A stretch of 64,000 nt of DNA from Corynebacterium matruchotii (GTDB lineage: Bacteria; Actinomycetota; Actinomycetes; Mycobacteriales; Mycobacteriaceae). The stretch is from the NCBI RefSeq assembly GCF_011612265.2, contig NZ_CP050134.2, forward strand, positions 1,426,001 through 1,490,000, in the 5' to 3' direction. The notes under the pieces were generated by a model that did not search any database, was not told the DNA's origin, and saw only the letters and a list, made by a program, of their open reading frames with translations. Each line of letters starts with the position of its first letter. The first letter of the stretch is position 1. This document shows, piece by piece, positions 1 through 8,815 of this stretch. Made by a program: the position numbers and the translations under genes.

Positions 1-879
1 CTGGCCAACAGCGTGGGTGCGGGCGAAAACACGCCACGGATCTTCCTGGGTTGCCTTGAGCGACAGGGATACCCGCTCGCGGTCCAGATCCACATCCAGC
101 ACCTCGACGGTCACTTCGTCGCCGACGGAAACAACCTCGGACGGGTGATCGATGTGCTTCCACGACAGCTCGGAAACGTGAACCAGGCCGTCGACCCCGC
201 CCAGATCCACGAAGGCACCAAAGTTGACGATGGAGGACACCACACCCTTGCGCACCTGGCCCTTTTGCAGCTGGTGCAGGAATTCGGAACGCACCTCGGA
301 CTGGGTTTGCTCCAGCCAAGCCCGGCGCGACAGGACAACGTTGTTGCGTTGTTTGTCGAGTTCGATGATTTTGGCTTCGATTTGCTGGCCGATGTAGGGG
401 TCGAGGTCGCGGACGCGGCGCATTTCGACGAGGGATGCGGGCAGGAAGCCGCGCAGTCCGATGTCGAGGATGAGGCCGCCTTTGACGACTTCGATGACGG
501 TGCCGGTGACGGCTTCGTCTTTTTCTTTCAGCTCTTCGATAGCGCCCCATGCGCGTTCGTATTGTGCGCGCTTCTTGGAGAGGATCAGTCGGCCTTCTTT
601 GTCTTCTTTGGTGAGGACGAGGGCGTCGATCTGGTCGCCCACTTCGACGACTTCGTCTGGGTCGACGTCGTGTTTGATGGAGAGCTCGCGTACGGGGATG
701 ACGCCTTCGGTCTTGTATCCGATGTCGAGCAGGACCTCGTCGTGATCGACTTTCACCACGGTGCCTTCAACGATGTCGCCGTCGTTGAAGTATTTGATGG
801 TGGCGTCGATGGCTGCGAGGAATTCCTCAGGGCTGCCAATGTCGTTAATGGCAACCTGGGGGGCTTTATTGGTGGGCAT
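1..879 (-). CDS. rpsA: 30S ribosomal protein S1 (5' part; runs off the left edge)
   Basis: The first 293 codons are present, starting at the ATG at 879 (MPTNKAPQVAI). At least three S1 RNA-binding OB-fold repeats are visible, at about residues 36-105, 122-190 and 207-277. They are recognised by the pattern of an initial GTV/GVV strand, a central GLxGFLP or GVDGLVHVSELS segment and a closing RxxLSxK. S1 sits on the 30S subunit and draws mRNA to the ribosome. Actinobacterial S1 usually has four repeats and is nearly 500 residues long, so the last repeat and tail lie outside the window. polA lies upstream on the same strand, the order known from Corynebacterium and Mycobacterium. No frame problem is seen in this part. 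Confidence 0.97.
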   Translation of the reverse strand, partial: MPTNKAPQVAINDIGSPEEFLAAIDATIKYFNDGDIVEGTVVKVDHDEVLLDIGYKTEGVIPVRELSIKHDVDPDEVVEVGDQIDALVLTKEDKEGRLILSKKRAQYERAWGAIEELKEKDEAVTGTVIEVVKGGLILDIGLRGFLPASLVEMRRVRDLDPYIGQQIEAKIIELDKQRNNVVLSRRAWLEQTQSEVRSEFLHQLQKGQVRKGVVSSIVNFGAFVDLGGVDGLVHVSELSWKHIDHPSEVVSVGDEVTVEVLDVDLDRERVSLSLKATQEDPWRVFARTHAVGQ

Positions 880-1100
880 ATGTTAGGTGCTCCAAATTGT
901 GTGTAGGAATTGTTGATGGACAGTGGTTCATGTCTTTTAAAAGCAATGGTGATTCGTTGTTTTAATCTCACTTTGATGGGGGCCGCACTCTCCTACCGCA
1001 GTGGGGTTCCATCGTAGTAACGACATGCTTTTGCTACTTTACCGGGTTTGCCCAGCTAGAGCAAATAGATTGGTGGTTTTCTTTTTGGGGGTTTGGTGGG

Positions 1101-3757
1101 TTAGTGGGCTGCGGCGTCCCAGTTGGGGCCGTGGCCGGTGGAGACTTCGAGGGGGACTTTGAGGGTGATGGCGTTGTCCATTTCGTGTTCGATGAGTTTT
1201 TGACTGTGGTGAGTTCGCCGGGGGCGATTTCGACGACGAGTTCGTCGTGGACTTGGAGGAGGACGCGGGATTTGGCGTTGGTTTTTTTGAGTTCGTGGTG
1301 GATGCGGAGCATGGCGATTTTGATGATGTCGGCGGCGGTGCCTTGGATGGGGGCGTTGAGGGCGGCGCGTTCGGCGTTTTCGCGGGTGGCGCGGTTGGTG
1401 GAGGTGAGTTCGGGGAGGTAGCGGCGGCGGTCGAAGAGGGTGGCGGTGTAGCCGTCTTTGCGGGCTTGGGTGACTACGGTGTCGAGGTAGTGTTTGACGC
1501 CGCCGAATCGGTGGAAGTAGTTTTCCATGATTTGTTTGGCTTCTCCGGCTGGGATGTTGAGTTGTTGGGAGAGTCCGAAGGCGGAGAGGCCGTAGACGAG
1601 GCCGTAGGAGAGGGCTTTGACTTTGCGGCGGAGTTCGGGGGTGACGCCGCTGGGTGGGACGTCGAAGACTTTTGCGCCGACGTAGTTGTGGAGGTCTTCG
1701 CCGTTGTTGTAGGCGGTGATGAGGCCGGGGTCGTTGGAGAGGTGGGCCATGACGCGCATTTCGATTTGGGAGTAGTCGGCGGTGAGGAGGGTTTCGTAGT
1801 TGGTGCCGACGGTGAAGGCGGAGCGGATTTTTTTGCCGGCTGGGGTGCGGATGGGGATGTTTTGGAGGTTGGGGTCGGTGGAGGAGAGTCGGCCGGTGGA
1901 GGTCATGGTTTGTTGGAAGGTGGTGTGGATGCGGCCGTCGTCGCCTACGGCTTTGATGAGTCCTTCGAGGGTGGTTTTCATTTTTTGGTATTCGCGGTGT
2001 GCGAGGAGGTGGTTGAGGAATTCGTGGGGGTGGTTGGCGGCGAGGGTTTCGATTTCTTTGGCGGCGGTGGAGTATCCGGTTTTGATTTTTTTGGTTTTGG
2101 GGAGGCCGAGGGTTTCGAAGAGGACGACTTGGAGTTGTTTGGGTGAGGTGAGGAGGAGGTTAGGGTCACCGGCGATGGTGCGGGCTGCGGTTTCTTCTTG
2201 GGTGACGAGGTTGGTGAAGGTGTCGAGTTGTTCTTCGAGGGTGGGGATGTCGACGGCGATGCCGGTGGCTTCCATTTCGGCGAGGATAGTGGTGAGGGGG
2301 AGTTCGAGGTCGAGGTAGAGTTCGAGTTCGTTGATGGTGGCGAGTTTGGTGGGGAGGGTGGCTGCGAGTTCTAAGATGGCGGCGGCTGCGGTGATGAGGG
2401 TGTTGGTGTTGGTGATGTCGAGGAGTGAGAGTTGGCCGGTTTCGGTGATTTCGAGGGTTCGGTGGAGGTGGCGTTGGTAGGTGGTTTTGAGGTCGTAGGT
2501 GCGTTGGCCGGGGTTGAGGAGGTAGGCGGCGAGGGCGGTGTCGTGGGCGATGCCACCAAGGGTGATGCCGCGGCCGGCGAGCATGTGGTAGGTGGTTTTA
2601 GCGTCGTGGAGGAATTTGGGTTGGGTGGATTGGAGGTAGTCGGCGAGTGCTTTGTCGTCTTTGGGGTTGAGGTCGGCGAAGTTGCCGGCGATGGCGTGGT
2701 GGTTTTGGTCGATGATGGCGAAGGATTCGGCGTCGCCTGTTGCGGGGGTGCCGCGGCCGGTGATGTGGACGGCCATGGCTTCGGTTGGGTGTTGTTTGAG
2801 CCACTTTGCGACGCCTATGGTGTCGACGGTGGTGGGGGTTTGTGGTGGTGTTGCGGTGGTGTCCACGGTAACGCCGCGAGCTTTGAGGATTTTGGTGCGG
2901 AGGGTGGTACCGAATTCGAGGTTGTTGAAGTCTTCGGTGAGGGTTTTGGTGTTGACGGGTTGGAGTTTGAGTTCTGGGGGTGTGTGGGTGAGGTCAAGGT
3001 TTTTGACCATTTCGGTGAGTTGCCGGTTGAGTTTTACTTGGTCGATGCGTTCCCTGAGGTTGGTGCCGACGACGCCTTTGATGGTGTCGGCGTTGTTGAG
3101 GAGGTTGGTGAGGTTTCCGTGTTGGACGATCCATTTGGTGGCGGTTTTTTCGCCTACTTTTGGTATGGAGGGGAGGTTGTCGGATGGGTCGCCGCGGAGG
3201 GCGGCGAAGTCTGGGTATTGTTCTGGTGTGAGTCCGTATTTGTCTTGTACCGCTTGGGGGGTGAAGCGGTGGATGACGGATACGCCTTTCATTGGGTAGA
3301 GGACGGTGGTGGTGTTGTTGACGAGTTGGAGGGAGTCGCGGTCGCCGGTGACGATGAGGGTTTCGAATCCTAGGGGTTGGGCTGTGGTGGCGAGGGTGGC
3401 GATGATGTCGTCGGCTTCGTAGTTGGGTTTTTCTATGGTGGTGATGCCGAGTGCGGTGAGGAGGTTTTTGAGGATGGGGATTTGGCTGATGAATTCGGGG
3501 GGTGTTTCGTCGCGTTGGGCTTTGTAGTCGGGGAACATTTCGGTGCGGAAGGTGGTGCGTCCGACGTCGAAGGCGACTGCTACGTGGGTGGGTTGTTCGT
3601 CGTGAAGCAGGGTGGCGAGCATGGAGAGGAACCCGTATATGGCGTTGGTTGCTTGGCCTGTGCTGGTGGTGAATTTTTCGGTGGGGAGGGCGTAGAATGC
3701 GCGGAAGGCCATGGAATGTCCGTCGATGAGCATGAGGCGGTTTTTCTCGTCAGTCAC
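1101..3757 (-). CDS. polA: DNA polymerase I, frameshifted near its 3' end
   Basis: DNA polymerase I fills gaps and removes RNA primers. The start is GTG at 3757 (VTDEKNRLMLIDGHS). The order is: a 5'-3' exonuclease domain (IDGHSMAFRAFY near residue 11, YEADDIIA near 113, GDRDSLQL near 138); a degenerate middle exonuclease-like region rich in Thr; and the polymerase domain with motif A (DYSQIEMR, about 660), the O-helix (RRKVKALSYGLVYG) and motif C (VHDELV, about 838). As sequenced, the frame changes at the T5 run at 1197-1201 and would run on to 1034 with a meaningless Ser/Pro/Thr-rich tail of about 55 residues. Restoring one base gives LIEHEMDNAITLK and the normal family ending GPNWDAAAH, with a stop at 1101-1103. 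I therefore annotate to 1101. The coding strand is strikingly A/C-rich. Confidence 0.95.
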
Positions 3758-3822
3758 AGTGCCACAGTGTAGCGGACGGTGGGGACATTTCGGCCGGGTG
3801 GTGGCTGTGAACAGGAAATTTC

Positions 3823-3966
3823 GTGGCTGGGGTGTTTTGGGTTATTATTTCTTTTGCGCCCCAGTAGCCCAATTGGCAGAGGCAACGGATTCAAAACCCG
3901 TCCAGTGTGAGTTCGAGTCTCACCTGGGGCACTTGTTATCCCCCACTGTTGCTGGTGTTTGTGCTG
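3823..3966. repeat. Direct repeat, left copy (tRNA with flanks)
   Basis: This 144-bp stretch, made of a tRNA gene plus about 35 bp on each side, is repeated with a few substitutions at 4812-4953. The two copies bracket about 845 bp that hold one broken gene. The left copy keeps an intact tRNA and a good terminator, so it is probably the original. Confidence 0.8.
3858..3931 (+). tRNA. tRNA with CAA anticodon (Leu by anticodon), short variable loop
   Basis: A 74-nt cloverleaf. The acceptor GCCCCAG pairs with CTGGGGC, with discriminator A. The anticodon loop TTCAAAA gives CAA, and the T arm is GTGAG-TTCGAGT-CTCAC. CAA reads the leucine codon TTG. The variable loop is only five bases (CCAGT), whereas leucine tRNAs are class II with a long variable arm, so the amino acid identity is uncertain. 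The last pair of the anticodon stem is A-C. No CCA is encoded. From memory, a comparable short leucine-anticodon tRNA lies near polA in mycobacteria. It is transcribed divergently from polA. Confidence 0.85.
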
Positions 3967-3984
3967 GCAAGTGGGGGTTTTGTT
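3940..3984 (+). terminator. Rho-independent terminator after the tRNA
   Basis: CCCCCAC (3940-3946) pairs with GTGGGGG (3971-3977) and is followed by TTTTGTTTT. The matching place in the right-hand copy (near 4930-4965) has lost the second arm and the T run. Confidence 0.75.
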
Positions 3985-4100
3985 TTAGTTTCTTGTGTTG
4001 TCTCACTTTTGGTAGCAGGATTTACTGTTAGATGCCATGGACACAAATAGGACCCCCACCCGGCGCGCCGCTTAGTTTAGCCGGTGAGGGTTGTGTGGTT

Positions 4101-4746
4101 TTAGTATTTGTTGCTGATGTCTGTTTGGGGGAAGCCGCAGCCTTCGCGTAGTGATTTTAGTTCTTGGTGGATGTTTTGTAGGTCTGTTTGGATTCTGTGT
4201 ACTGGGGTTTTGGGTTTCGCGGTGCCAAAGAGTAGTACAGCGTTGAGTTCGAAGATGTCGCTGTAGTGGGTTGGTTTTTTGTACCCGTCGGTGTAGCTGA
4301 TTTTGATTGTGGTTTTGGCGGGGATTCCTTCTGCGGAGACATCGAATTTGCCGTTTTCGTTGGGGAACCAGAACAGCATTGTTATTTCGTAGCCTGGGAC
4401 CCAGGTTTGGATTGGCTCGCCGAGGAGTCGTTGCCGGATGATGTCGAGTGGGTTTTGGTGCCATGCTGGGTTTTTTGTTGGGGCGGCGGTTTTTTCTGGT
4501 GGTGGTTTGGGAAGGTCGGGAATAAATTCAAATTTTACATTGTGGGCAATTGTTTGCCCTGGGTTGGAGATTACTAATTCTGCGCAAGAGAAGGGATCTT
4601 CGGCCATGCGTAGATGGGCCTGCATCATGGGCCGGATTCGCTGCTTCTCGAATTCTTTCGTTTGGCGAGATGGCGGTGATTAATGTTCCGAAGGCAAAGA
4701 TCGCCAGGATAATGTTCATAATCTGACTAAAATCCATGCTCATCAT
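4101..4746 (-). pseudogene. Broken gene for a small membrane-anchored protein of unknown function
   Basis: Two overlapping frames belong to one gene. The 5' part (from ATG 4746, or ATG 4737 for MDFSQIM) encodes a hydrophobic N-terminal helix of about 20 residues. The 3' part, down to 4101, encodes QRIRPMMQAHLRMAEDPFSC and a beta-rich domain with ISNPGQTIAHNVKFEF. The frames join near 4665-4672 if one extra C is removed, giving ISQTKEFEKQRIRP, a helical linker typical of short membrane-anchored proteins. This is an insertion, the opposite sign to the other frameshifts in the window, so it may be a true mutation. I do not recognise the family. It lies between the two tRNA copies. Confidence 0.55.
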
Positions 4747-4811
4747 GATAGATCATTTTCCTAAATAAGTAATGACGAGACTTATTCAATACTGCTCGGG
4801 TTAGGGATGCT

Positions 4812-4953
4812 GTGGCTGAGGTCTTTTGGGCTATTATTTTTTGCGCCCCAGTAGCCCAATTGGCAGAGGCAATGGATTCAAAACCTGTCCAGTGCGAGTT
4901 CAAATCTCACCTGGGGCACTTGTTATCCCCCACTGTTGCCGGCGTTTGTGCTG
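4812..4953. repeat. Direct repeat, right copy (decayed tRNA with flanks)
   Basis: This is the second copy of the 3823-3966 repeat, about 988 bp away. It has several substitutions, including in the tRNA stems and the terminator region. Confidence 0.8.
4845..4918 (+). tRNA. Second tRNA(CAA) copy, probably decayed
   Basis: This is a 74-nt copy of the tRNA at 3858-3931 with the same acceptor stem and CAA anticodon. The anticodon stem now has two G-T wobbles plus the A-C pair (ATGGA/CCTGT). The T stem has a C-A mismatch (GCGAG/CTCAC) and the T loop changed from TTCGAGT to TTCAAAT. Automated callers may still report it as tRNA-Leu. I think it is a pseudo-tRNA left by duplication. Confidence 0.7.
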
Positions 4954-4994
4954 TTAAACTGGGGAGAAAGATCACATAATGAGTAAAGTGTCGT

Positions 4995-5022
4995 TATAAT
5001 CTAAAAAATCCCATTTTGGGAT
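4995..5022 (+). promoter_or_regulatory. -10 box and palindrome upstream of the HTH-nuclease gene
   Basis: A perfect TATAAT lies at 4995-5000 but no good -35 is seen. Just downstream is a 6-bp inverted repeat, ATCCCA-TTT-TGGGAT (5008-5022). Restriction control proteins bind such sites to regulate their own gene, so this may be the operator of the next gene. Confidence 0.45.
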
Positions 5023-5033
5023 ATTGCTGGTTG

Positions 5034-5858
5034 ATGGCTGATGTTTATTTTATGCATTCCATCGCTCATGTCATTGCAGGATTCCGAGAGGAAGCAGCCC
5101 TCACCCAATCCCAACTTGCACAACGACTGGGAAAACCTCAGTCTTTTATTTCGAAGTTGGAAAGTGGAGAACGGTCGTTACGCGTTGAGGAATTGCCGCA
5201 AATTGCACAAAGTCTAGGGGTTTCACCACTTCGTATTGTTACTCGAATGCTTGGATTACGCAGTGTGCTTGATGATTGGGATATGGATGAAATAGATTTT
5301 ACTAAATTGATTCTGGATAATCCTTCCATGCGGGGCCTTGTGCTTGGGTATGCGGCTGAATTCATGTTCTGTAAGAAATATCTTGATGCTCGTACAGATA
5401 TTATGAGTGTGAAAGATGATGATCATGACCGAAAAAAGAAAGGAGATCGACGACTTTGGTATCAGGAAAAAGAGCTTATTATTGAGGTAAAATCCATCCA
5501 AACCAATTCTGTCAGGTTACTTCAAGAAAATCCACGATTACTCAGGGGTGGCACCCAAGTGGATGCTTCTGACAGACGTAGGGTAGATTTTTCCGATGGG
5601 ACTTCACTCGATACAACATGTTTACTTGTTGGTGAATTTGATATTCTTGCAGTAAACTGCCGTCCTTTTACCGATAATTGGGATTTTGCTTTTGCTCTCA
5701 ATGTGGATTTGGAACGTAGTTCTTATAAAAAGTATTCTCCGTTGCAGCAATCCAAGCTCATCAAATCAATGCAATATCTTACTTGGCCTTTAAAAGCAGA
5801 TGGCATATTCACTACTGATTTTCAAGATGTGCTGGATCGCGCATGGAAAATAAAGTAA
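5034..5858 (+). CDS. HTH (XRE) domain fused to a probable restriction endonuclease
   Basis: The product is about 274 residues from ATG 5034; ATG 5052 is also possible, and neither has a clear ribosome binding site. Residues of about 10-65 are an XRE-type helix-turn-helix (LTQSQLAQRLGKPQSFISKLESG). The rest resembles a PD-(D/E)XK nuclease: an acidic stretch with KKKGDRRLWYQ is followed by the strand LIIEVKSI, giving a candidate D...EXK site near residues 135-155. The stop lies 5 bp from the stop of a convergent DNA methyltransferase gene. Together they look like a type II restriction-modification pair in which a control-protein domain has merged with the endonuclease. The base composition is AT-rich compared with the neighbours, which suggests transfer. 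The nuclease assignment is inferred from context and motif. Confidence 0.7.
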   Translation: MADVYFMHSIAHVIAGFREEAALTQSQLAQRLGKPQSFISKLESGERSLRVEELPQIAQSLGVSPLRIVTRMLGLRSVLDDWDMDEIDFTKLILDNPSMRGLVLGYAAEFMFCKKYLDARTDIMSVKDDDHDRKKKGDRRLWYQEKELIIEVKSIQTNSVRLLQENPRLLRGGTQVDASDRRRVDFSDGTSLDTTCLLVGEFDILAVNCRPFTDNWDFAFALNVDLERSSYKKYSPLQQSKLIKSMQYLTWPLKADGIFTTDFQDVLDRAWKIK

Positions 5859-5863
5859 TTCAC

Positions 5864-6661
5864 CTATTTTGAAGAGGCACCACGGCGTCGCTTAGGCCGC
5901 GGTTTGATGAATACAAGGAAATAAGAATGGTTTTTCCGGGCATGGACTTGTTTTTTCACTCGGGAGATTCCAGCTTTATTGGTTCGGGTGACGACAAAGA
6001 GATCTTTGGCGTAAAAACCGTAGTTGGCGTATTCATTGATGATTTCTACATGTGTTAACCATTGCTTATTTGCGGATACTTCGTCTTGACATTTGACGAT
6101 AAGGACACCGTTGTCTTTAAGAACTCGCCATGCTTCTCGCCCGGCGCGGAAATATAGGTCGGTGACTGCCGCATGCCATTTGGGTGGTGGGGTGCCATTA
6201 TCTCCGGGAAGAGTGGATTCGGTGCCATTGCTGTAGTAGTCACGAAATCCTGCGTGTGTTCCGGTACCGGCACTGCTGGTTTTATTGGCTCGCAGTAAAC
6301 CTTCCATGTAGGGCGGGTCTAAAACAACTGCGTCTAGGGAGGCATCATCATAGGGGAGATCACGGCAATCTACTCCGGTAGCAAGATCTGTGGCCAGTAA
6401 TGTGTAGTTGTCGAGGTTAACGTTGCGCCAAAACACTCCTTTTCCATAGGTGACATCTGCAATGGTGGCGCCTTCTGGGACGTGGAGCGCAAGGATGTTG
6501 GGGAATACGTCACTATTTCCTGACCGGTAGGAGGAGAAAATCACATCGCTGCGGGTTTCGCCTCCTTGGGTGCGTTGTGATTTGTTTTTCGATGGCGTTT
6601 CGGCAACTTCCACGCCAAATATGTCGAGGACAGGGTGTGTTTCTTGTTGCGATTGAGCCAT
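5864..6661 (-). CDS. DNA methyltransferase (N6-adenine or N4-cytosine type) of a restriction-modification pair
   Basis: The product is 265 residues. The SAM-binding motif I is DVTYGKGVF (about residues 69-77). The catalytic motif IV is DPPY at 115-118, which indicates methylation of an exocyclic amino group. A later strand, [10 protein letters not shown], and the C-terminal [13 protein letters not shown] are typical of small stand-alone methyltransferases. Motif I precedes motif IV. The enzyme should protect host DNA from the nuclease encoded tail-to-tail beside it. The target sequence cannot be read from the protein. The gene is AT-rich like its partner. Confidence 0.85.
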   Translation of the reverse strand: MAQSQQETHPVLDIFGVEVAETPSKNKSQRTQGGETRSDVIFSSYRSGNSDVFPNILALHVPEGATIADVTYGKGVFWRNVNLDNYTLLATDLATGVDCRDLPYDDASLDAVVLDPPYMEGLLRANKTSSAGTGTHAGFRDYYSNGTESTLPGDNGTPPPKWHAAVTDLYFRAGREAWRVLKDNGVLIVKCQDEVSANKQWLTHVEIINEYANYGFYAKDLFVVTRTNKAGISRVKKQVHARKNHSYFLVFIKPRPKRRRGASSK

Positions 6662-6837
6662 GATTATGAATGTTACCGGAATTATTGTTGCAGAAAGATT
6701 CCGGGTTCTTCTTTTATTTCACGCCGCTCCCCCGCTGATTGTGCAGTAAAACACCCATTAATCAGATTAGCTGCCTGCTGGTTGGCGGTATTATTTAAGG
6801 TGTTTTGTTCAGCATCCGTTGTGTAGGGAGCAGTCTC

Positions 6838-7455
6838 GTGGCTAAGCATTTCGAATTTACTGGTGATGAGCGTGTGTTTGAGGGGGTGACGGTGCACCGG
6901 ATTCGCGCGCTTGTCGATTTGCCGGAGCTTAATGTTGTAGCTGGTGATGTTGGGGGTTGGGTGGAGTCGGAGGATAATGTGTCGGATTCTGCTTGGGTCA
7001 TGGGTGAGGCTGTGGTGTGTCAGGATGCGCGGGTCATGGATTCCGCGGTGGTTTCGGGTAGTGCGGTGGTTTCGGGGCAGGCCAAGGTGTCTGGTTCGGT
7101 GGTGGTGACGGATAATGCCCAGGTGACCGATGGTGCGAAGGTTTCGGGTAGCGCGGTGGTTTCGGGGCAGTCACAGGTGCGGGGGAAGGCGAAGGTGAAT
7201 GGTTCGGTGACAATTATGGATAATGCGCAGGTGCGTGATGATGTGGAGATTAGCGGCAAGGTGAAGTTTTTGGGGAATGCGCAGGTGTTTGGTTCAGCGT
7301 TGATTTCGGGTTCGTGTCGTATTGAGGATGATGCGCAGGTGTTTGAGCATGCGGAGTTGTATGGTCGGGTGCGGGTGAAGGATCGGGCGCAGGTGCACGG
7401 GAGCGCGGTGGTGTATGGCAAGGTGAAGATTAAGGGGAAGTCGAACGTGCACTGA
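6838..7455 (+). CDS. Hexapeptide-repeat (left-handed beta-helix) protein of unknown function
   Basis: I chose GTG 6838 because AGGGAG lies 7 bp upstream; a longer frame from 6805 has no such site. Of 205 residues, those after about 45 form a nearly unbroken series of six-residue units of the kind VxGxAxVxxxAxV, which fold as a left-handed parallel beta-helix. The DNA shows the repeat directly: 30 bp at 7051-7080 recur at 7141-7170. Similar YdcK-like proteins are known with no firm function. No catalytic His of acyltransferases or Zn-binding His triad of gamma carbonic anhydrases is evident. It sits in the accessory block between the methyltransferase and the ABC operon. Confidence 0.75.
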   Translation: MAKHFEFTGDERVFEGVTVHRIRALVDLPELNVVAGDVGGWVESEDNVSDSAWVMGEAVVCQDARVMDSAVVSGSAVVSGQAKVSGSVVVTDNAQVTDGAKVSGSAVVSGQSQVRGKAKVNGSVTIMDNAQVRDDVEISGKVKFLGNAQVFGSALISGSCRIEDDAQVFEHAELYGRVRVKDRAQVHGSAVVYGKVKIKGKSNVH

Positions 7456-7461
7456 TTTGTT

Positions 7462-7474
7462 GCTTGTCGACGCC
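7462..7474 (+). repeat. 3'-end motif GCTTGWCGACGCC, copy after the beta-helix gene
   Basis: GCTTGTCGACGCC starts 7 bp after the TGA stop and is followed by CCTCCCGGTGGGG, a weak hairpin. It may act as a terminator between the convergent genes. Confidence 0.6.
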
Positions 7475-7486
7475 CTCCCGGTGGGG

Positions 7487-8062
7487 TTAGGTCAGGTCGC
7501 CGTCGATGTAGCGTTGGAGGGTGGGGCCTACTGTTTTGACGAGGGTTTCGGTGTCGAGGCTGGCCATGGGTTCCATGCCAATGAGGTATCGGGTGGTGGC
7601 CACACCGGAGATTTGGCTAACGAGGAGGGCGATGCGGGTTTCCCGGTGGGGGTCGTCTGGGTCCAGGATGTGTTCTGAGAGCGGCAGGATAGCGTCGGAG
7701 ATGATGGACCAGGTGGCGGTGGCGTTGCTGGCGATGGCGTGCCGGAGGGCGGCGAGGTAGGATTGGCCCGCCGGGGAGGTCCAGAGGATTTCGGCGTAGC
7801 GGATGATGCTTTCCCCTAGTTGTTCCCGGGGGGTGGTGGTGAGCATGGTGGTTACTTCGTCCATGTTGATGGTGTAGGTAACAACGGCGTAGAAGAGTTT
7901 TTCTTTGCCTCCGAAGTAGTGGTTGATGAGTGCTGCGTCCACGCCGGCGGCGGCAGCTATTTTGCGGACGCTTACTCGGTCGTAGGCGGCGGCGGCGAAG
8001 AGTTCCCGCGCCGCTCGGATGATTCGGGCCCGGGTTTGGTCGCCTTTGCTTGTTTTCGCCAT
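7487..8062 (-). CDS. TetR-family transcriptional regulator
   Basis: The product is 191 residues. The N-terminal helix-turn-helix is clear (RIIRAARELFAAAAYDRVSVRKIAAAAGVDAALINHYFGGKEKLF, residues 13-57, quoted in part). The C-terminal ligand-binding domain is helical. It is the last gene of a three-gene operon (ATPase, permease, regulator), with only 10 bp between the permease stop and its start. It most likely represses the operon by binding the inverted repeat at 9544-9563. The ligand is unknown, though a drug or lipid exported by the transporter is the usual case. Confidence 0.88.
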   Translation of the reverse strand: MAKTSKGDQTRARIIRAARELFAAAAYDRVSVRKIAAAAGVDAALINHYFGGKEKLFYAVVTYTINMDEVTTMLTTTPREQLGESIIRYAEILWTSPAGQSYLAALRHAIASNATATWSIISDAILPLSEHILDPDDPHRETRIALLVSQISGVATTRYLIGMEPMASLDTETLVKTVGPTLQRYIDGDLT

Positions 8063-8072
8063 ACCCCAAGTA

Positions 8073-8804
8073 TTACTTGGTGGTCCGCCGCATCGTCAAT
8101 GAGGATGCGTACAAGGCCACAATGATGAGGATGATGAGCCCGCCGATGTAGCGCCATACGCTGGTATCGAGGGTGTCGGTGGTGGTAATGGTGCGGACTA
8201 CTTCAACCGCCCAGGTCATGGGGAGGATTCGGGCGATGGTTTCGAGGATGTTGGGCATCGCTTCGAGGGGGATGAAGAGGCCGCAGAGCAGGAGTTGGGG
8301 TGCGATAAAGACGGGCATGAATTGGACGGCCTGGAATTCGGAGCGGGCGAGGGCGCTGGCGAAAAGGCCGAGGGATACGCCGAGGAAGGCGTCGAGAAGC
8401 GCGATAACCAGCAGCATGGGCCAGGGGCCGGTGATGTCAACGTTGAAGGGGCCGAGCACCATGAAGCAGAGGATGCCGGCCTGGATGAGCCCGAGTACGC
8501 CGAAGACGATGGCGTAGGACACCATGAGATTGATGGTGTTGATGGGGGTGGTGAGGATGCGTTCGAGGGTGCCGGTGGTGCGTTCGCGGAGCATAGCAAC
8601 TGAGGTGATGAGGAACATCATGGTCAGTGGCAGTATGGCGAGCATGGTGGGCCCGATGCGGTCGAAGGGGGATGCTGGTACTTCGTGGAATTCGTAGTAG
8701 AGCAGGCTCAGTAGGACGACTGGGACGATGAGGATGAGGGCGATGGTGCGTTTGTCTGCTTTGAGTTGTTGGGCGATTCGGATGGTGGTGGCGAAATGTT
8801 TCAT
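8073..8804 (-). CDS. ABC-2 type transporter permease
   Basis: I start at ATG 8804 (MKHFATTIRIAQQLKADKRT), 11 bp after the stop of the ATPase gene; the longer frame to 9023 overlaps that gene and has no homologous N-terminus. The 243 residues hold six predicted membrane segments and the ABC-2 signature region (LLLCGLFIPLEAMPNILETIARILPMTW, quoted in part). The family includes DrrB-like drug or lipid exporters. It pairs with the ATPase encoded immediately upstream. Confidence 0.88.
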   Translation of the reverse strand: MKHFATTIRIAQQLKADKRTIALILIVPVVLLSLLYYEFHEVPASPFDRIGPTMLAILPLTMMFLITSVAMLRERTTGTLERILTTPINTINLMVSYAIVFGVLGLIQAGILCFMVLGPFNVDITGPWPMLLVIALLDAFLGVSLGLFASALARSEFQAVQFMPVFIAPQLLLCGLFIPLEAMPNILETIARILPMTWAVEVVRTITTTDTLDTSVWRYIGGLIILIIVALYASSLTMRRTTK

Positions 8805-8815
8805 GATGACCCCAG

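Noticed and set aside
13..906. A 297-codon frame on the plus strand opposite rpsA
   Set aside because: It mirrors the conserved rpsA sequence, is Asp/Phe/Val-rich and matches no family.
1247..3373. Long open frames on the plus strand opposite polA, rich in Gly, Val, Asp and Glu
   Set aside because: They are complements of the A/C-rich polA codons and have no recognisable domains. The same applies to those opposite recG and the FakA-like gene.
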